NCBI GenBank assembly: GCA_021777685.1
Contig: JAJYDH010000420.1
Span: 1-5,656 of the forward strand
Length of the DNA: 5,656 nt
Direction: 5' to 3'
Origin: Planctomycetota bacterium
GTDB lineage: Bacteria; Planctomycetota; Planctomycetia; Isosphaerales; Isosphaeraceae
The first letter of the stretch is position 1, and the number at the start of each line of letters is the position of its first letter. Below, one piece after another: positions 2,901 to 5,656 of the stretch. The translations under genes were made by a program, and so were the position numbers. The notes beneath the pieces were generated by a model. The model was not told the origin of the DNA, searched no databases, and saw only the letters and a program-made list of their open reading frames with translations.

Positions 2901-5656
2901 ATGCATCGCGCGTTCGAGCCGGCCCTGATGGCCGAGGGCCACGTCCACGCCGACGGGTCGACGCACCACCATCACGATCACGACCACGATCACGACGCCG
3001 AGCGCCGGACCCTGGTGGCGACGACCGTGGTGGTCGGCCTGCTGCTCGGGCTCGACCTGGCCACCGGGGTCTGGGCGCCGGAGTGGCGGCGGCCGTTCGG
3101 GGTGCCGCTGGCCCTGGCGGCGGCGATCATCGGCGGCGGGCGGGTGGTCTACCTCGCCCTGGCGGCGCTCTTCGAAGGGTCGATCGGCGCCGACATCGCT
3201 CTGGCGGTCGCGTGCGTGGCGGCGGCGATCCTGGGCGAATACTTCGTCGCGGCCGAGGTCGTCTTCATCGCCCTCTTCGGCGAGTGCCTGGAGCTGTTCA
3301 CCTTCGAACGCGCCCGGCGGAACATCCAGGGCCTCTTCGACCTCCGCCCCCGGACCGCCCGCGTCCTCCGCGACGGCCGGGAGGTCGAGGTCGAGGCGGC
3401 GAGCCTGGCCGTCGGAGACGTCCTCGTCGTCCGGCCCGGCGAGCGGATCGCGGCCGACGGCACGGTCGTCGAGGGGCGATCGGCGGTCGACCAGGCCGCG
3501 CTGACGGGCGAGTCGATGCCGGTCGACAAGGGCGAGGGGGACCCGGTCTTCACCGGGACGGTCAACCGGTTCGGCCGGCTGGTCGTCCGCGCGGACAAGG
3601 TCGGGGCCGAGACCACGCTCGGCCGGGTCGTCCGGCTCCTGGCCGACGCCCAGAAGAACCGCTCGCCGATCGAGCGGACGGCCGACCGCTACGCCCGCCG
3701 GTTCCTGCCCGCCGTCCTGATCGCGGCGAGCGTCGTCTTCGCCGTCACCAACGCGACGAGCCTCTACCGCCGCGCGACGGGCTCGGCCGAGCCGAGGCCG
3801 ATCGACGTCATGCCCGCGCTGGCCGTGCTGGTCGTGGCCTGCCCTTGCGCCCTGATCCTGGCGACCCCCGCCGCGATCCTGGCGGCGACGGCTCGGCTGG
3901 CCCGCCGGGGCGTGCTGGTCAAAGGGGGGGCGGCGCTGGAGCGGCTGGCGAAGGTCGACGCCCTGGGCTTCGACAAGACCGGAACGCTGACCGAAGGGCG
4001 GCCCGAGGCCGGCGAGGTCGTCACCGTCGAGGGCTGGACCGCCGACGCCCTGATCCGCCTGGCCGCCGCCGCCGAGAAGCCCAGCGAGCACCCGCTCGCC
4101 CGCCTCCTGGTCGCCGAGGCCGCGAGCCGGGGGCTCAAACTCCCCGAGGTCCGCGACTTCCAGGCCCAGCCGGGCGCCGGGGTCTCGGCCCGGCTCGACG
4201 AGGGGGAAATCCTCGTCGGCAACCGCCGGCTCTGCCGCGAGCGGTCGGTCGAGGTCCCCGAGGCGATCGAGGCGGCTTTGAAGCGGCTCGACGAGGCCGG
4301 CCAGACCGCCTTGATCGTCGCCGTGGACGGCCACGCGGTCGGGGCCATCGGCGCCCGGGACAGGGTCCGCCGCGAGGCGCATGACGTCGTCCACGACCTG
4401 AAGCACCTCGGCCTCAAGGACCAGACCATCCTCACCGGCGACCGCCCCTCGCCGGCGAGGGCCGTGGCGAAGAAGGTCCACCTCAAGGCCGTCGAGGCCG
4501 AGCTGACCCCGGGCGACAAGGCCGAGTGGGTCCAGAGGCGGAAGGCCGAAGGGCGGGTCGTCGCCATGATCGGCGACGGGATCAACGACGCCCCCGCCCT
4601 GGCCCTGGCCGACGTCGGGATCGCCATCGCCGGCGTGGGGTCGGACCTCGCCGCCGAGGCCGGGTCGATCGTCCTCCTCGGCGACCCCCTGACCCCGCTC
4701 CCCGGCGCCATCGCCCTGTCTCGCCAGACGGTCCGGGTGATCCGCCAGAACATCCTGATCTTCGCCTTCGGCCTGAACGCCCTGGCCGTGATCCTGGCCG
4801 GGCTCCGCGTGCTCGGGCCGGTCGGCGCGGCGATCTTCCACCAGATCGGCTCGCTGCTGGTCCTGCTCAACGCCCTCCGCCTGCTGGGCTTCGACAGTCG
4901 GTTCTCGCGTGGGTTCGGCCGGTTCGTCGGAGCCTGCCGAGGTTGTCGCCCCTCGGCCCTGGGGACGTGGGCGTACCGGAAACGAAGGCCGATCCTGGCG
5001 ACGCTGGCGAGCCTGGCCGTGCTCGCCTACCTCGGCTCGGGGATCGTGGCGATCGGGCCGGAGCAGGTCGGTGCGCTCCGACGCTCGGGCCGGTATGTGC
5101 CTCCCTTGTTAGAGCCCGGCCTGCATTTCCGGCTCCCGCCGCCCTGGGAGGTCGTGACGCTGGTCGAGCCCGACCGCGCCCGGGTGGCGAGGGTCGGGCT
5201 CTCGACCCCCTCGGGCTCCGGGCCGCTCGCCTGGAACGCGACGCACGGGACCCGCCGGGCCGACGAGGCGCTGTTCCTGACCGGCGACGAGGACCTGGTC
5301 GAGTTGGCCGGGGTGGTCGAGTACCGGATCACACGCGAAGGGGTGCCCGGCCTGCTGTTCGACCAGGCCGACGTTGAAGGGGCCGTGCTCGCCTCGGCCG
5401 AGGCGAGCTTCCGCGACGCGATCCTCCGGACCCCCTCCGAGTCGATCCTGGTCGGCCGTCGGAGGGAGTTGGAGGCCGAGGTCGCCAGGGGGCTCCGCGA
5501 CCGGCTGGAGGCGTCGGGCGTGACGGTGGCGGTCGACCAGGTCCGGGTGGTCGACGCCCACCCGCCCCGCGAGGTCGTCCCCGCCTATCGAGACGTCTCG
5601 GCCGCCGTCTCCGACGTCGAGCGGTTCCGCAACGACGCCGAGGCCTTCGCCGCCGA
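2901..5656 (+). CDS. P1B-type heavy-metal ATPase fused to HflK-like SPFH domain (C-terminal end cut by window)
   Basis: One frame of 918 codons runs from ATG 2901 off the window end; the preceding in-frame stop is at 2814 and no other start lies between. Residues 13-32 are rich in His and Asp (HHHHDHDHDHD at 22-32) and replace the usual CxxC metal-binding domain. Four membrane segments (about 38-58, 68-90, 98-112, 114-133) precede the actuator domain with TGES at 202-205. Segments near 268-285 and 303-330 follow, the latter with CPC at 314-316. Then come DKTGT (358-362, phosphorylated Asp358), the N-domain SEHPLA (395-400), TGD (512-514) and GDGINDAP (558-565). Two last segments (617-637, 641-660) complete a normal P1B pump of about 664 residues. 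A basic linker leads to a ninth segment (about 697-718) and an SPFH domain. The pump should move a soft or transition metal out of the cytosol at ATP cost. The CPC motif favours Cu, Zn, Cd or Pb, but the last two segments lack the ZntA Lys and Asp ligands, so the substrate is open. Confidence 0.92.
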   Translation, partial: MHRAFEPALMAEGHVHADGSTHHHHDHDHDHDAERRTLVATTVVVGLLLGLDLATGVWAPEWRRPFGVPLALAAAIIGGGRVVYLALAALFEGSIGADIALAVACVAAAILGEYFVAAEVVFIALFGECLELFTFERARRNIQGLFDLRPRTARVLRDGREVEVEAASLAVGDVLVVRPGERIAADGTVVEGRSAVDQAALTGESMPVDKGEGDPVFTGTVNRFGRLVVRADKVGAETTLGRVVRLLADAQKNRSPIERTADRYARRFLPAVLIAASVVFAVTNATSLYRRATGSAEPRPIDVMPALAVLVVACPCALILATPAAILAATARLARRGVLVKGGAALERLAKVDALGFDKTGTLTEGRPEAGEVVTVEGWTADALIRLAAAAEKPSEHPLARLLVAEAASRGLKLPEVRDFQAQPGAGVSARLDEGEILVGNRRLCRERSVEVPEAIEAALKRLDEAGQTALIVAVDGHAVGAIGARDRVRREAHDVVHDLKHLGLKDQTILTGDRPSPARAVAKKVHLKAVEAELTPGDKAEWVQRRKAEGRVVAMIGDGINDAPALALADVGIAIAGVGSDLAAEAGSIVLLGDPLTPLPGAIALSRQTVRVIRQNILIFAFGLNALAVILAGLRVLGPVGAAIFHQIGSLLVLLNALRLLGFDSRFSRGFGRFVGACRGCRPSALGTWAYRKRRPILATLASLAVLAYLGSGIVAIGPEQVGALRRSGRYVPPLLEPGLHFRLPPPWEVVTLVEPDRARVARVGLSTPSGSGPLAWNATHGTRRADEALFLTGDEDLVELAGVVEYRITREGVPGLLFDQADVEGAVLASAEASFRDAILRTPSESILVGRRRELEAEVARGLRDRLEASGVTVAVDQVRVVDAHPPREVVPAYRDVSAAVSDVERFRNDAEAFAA
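4896..4979 (+). other. Basic linker with CxxC joining pump and HflK halves
   Basis: Residues 666-693, between the last pump segment and the ninth membrane segment, carry seven Arg and no acidic residue, with Cys679-Arg-Gly-Cys682 in the middle. The positive charge places the linker in the cytosol. The CxxC could bind metal or be incidental. No stop codon or good internal start with a ribosome binding site is seen, so the join is a true fusion rather than two overlapping genes. Confidence 0.6.
4989..5656 (+). other. Membrane anchor plus SPFH/Band 7 domain, HflK type (partial)
   Basis: This is the C-terminal part of the fused product, residues 697-918. A hydrophobic anchor (about 697-718) is followed by hallmarks of HflK: EPGLHFRLPPPWE (738-750), FLTGDEDLVELAGVVEYRI (792-810), the helix ASAEASFRDAI (831-841), and VVDAHPPREV with the following charged helix (883-916). 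HflK with HflC forms a large membrane cage that holds and modulates FtsH in E. coli. The coiled-coil tail of HflK and its stop lie beyond the window; a separate hflC would be expected next, but cannot be seen. Confidence 0.88.

Noticed and set aside
1878..4841. 987-codon minus-strand open frame
   Set aside because: It lies opposite three well-supported genes, is rich in Gly, Arg, Asp and Pro without domains, and is explained by rarity of stop codons at high GC.
3083..5377. Plus-strand open frames at 3083-4384 and 4526-5377
   Set aside because: They are out-of-frame shadows of the pump-HflK gene, with Arg/Gly/Pro-rich translations and no motifs.
2901..5656. Assembly error joining two neighbouring genes
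   Set aside because: No stop, frame change or change in codon usage is seen at the join, and membrane topology across it is coherent; still only resequencing can exclude it fully.
1..5656. CRISPR array, tRNA, rRNA, transposon ends or riboswitch
   Set aside because: No regularly spaced repeats, RNA-gene signatures, transposase or terminal inverted repeats were seen on reading; intergenic space is too short and unstructured for most of these.

Overview
The window is very GC-rich (about 70% by eye) and dense in coding sequence, with third-codon positions almost always G or C. It holds four protein genes. One runs leftward off the window start, and three run rightward with the last running off the window end. 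The base composition, the two-domain KaiC-like ATPase, the cysteine-rich copper-storage-type protein and a metal-pump/HflK fusion fit a Planctomycetes bacterium, perhaps of the Isosphaeraceae. That placement is an inference from style and remembered family distributions, not from a marker gene.

Layout. Bases 1-1461 (minus strand) encode a tandem-domain KaiC/RecA-like ATPase that lacks only its C-terminal end. Bases 1462-1720 are a divergent intergenic region with a conspicuous AT-rich island at 1495-1510, the best promoter candidate in the window. Bases 1721-2041 (plus) encode a 106-residue four-helix protein with 21 cysteines, of the Csp3/DUF326 copper-storage type. After a 100-base gap with a small GC hairpin, 2142-2804 (plus) encodes an endonuclease III-type DNA glycosylase with all four iron-sulfur cysteines. 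After a 96-base gap, an uninterrupted frame begins at 2901 and stays open to the window end. It encodes a complete P1B-type heavy-metal ATPase followed, without stop or frameshift, by a membrane anchor and an SPFH/Band 7 domain of the HflK type.

How the genes may work together. The three plus-strand genes are co-directional with short gaps and could form one transcription unit. A cytosolic metal-storage protein beside a metal pump suggests a metal (probably copper) handling theme. The Fe-S repair glycosylase between them may reflect the sensitivity of its cluster to metal stress, or may be chance. The KaiC-like gene is transcribed divergently, and no kaiA or kaiB is visible, so nothing here supports a true circadian clock.

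The most unusual object is the pump-HflK fusion. Counted membrane segments and a basic linker put the SPFH domain on the outer face of the membrane, as in ordinary HflK. This would physically tie an ion pump to a membrane scaffold that in other bacteria controls the FtsH protease.
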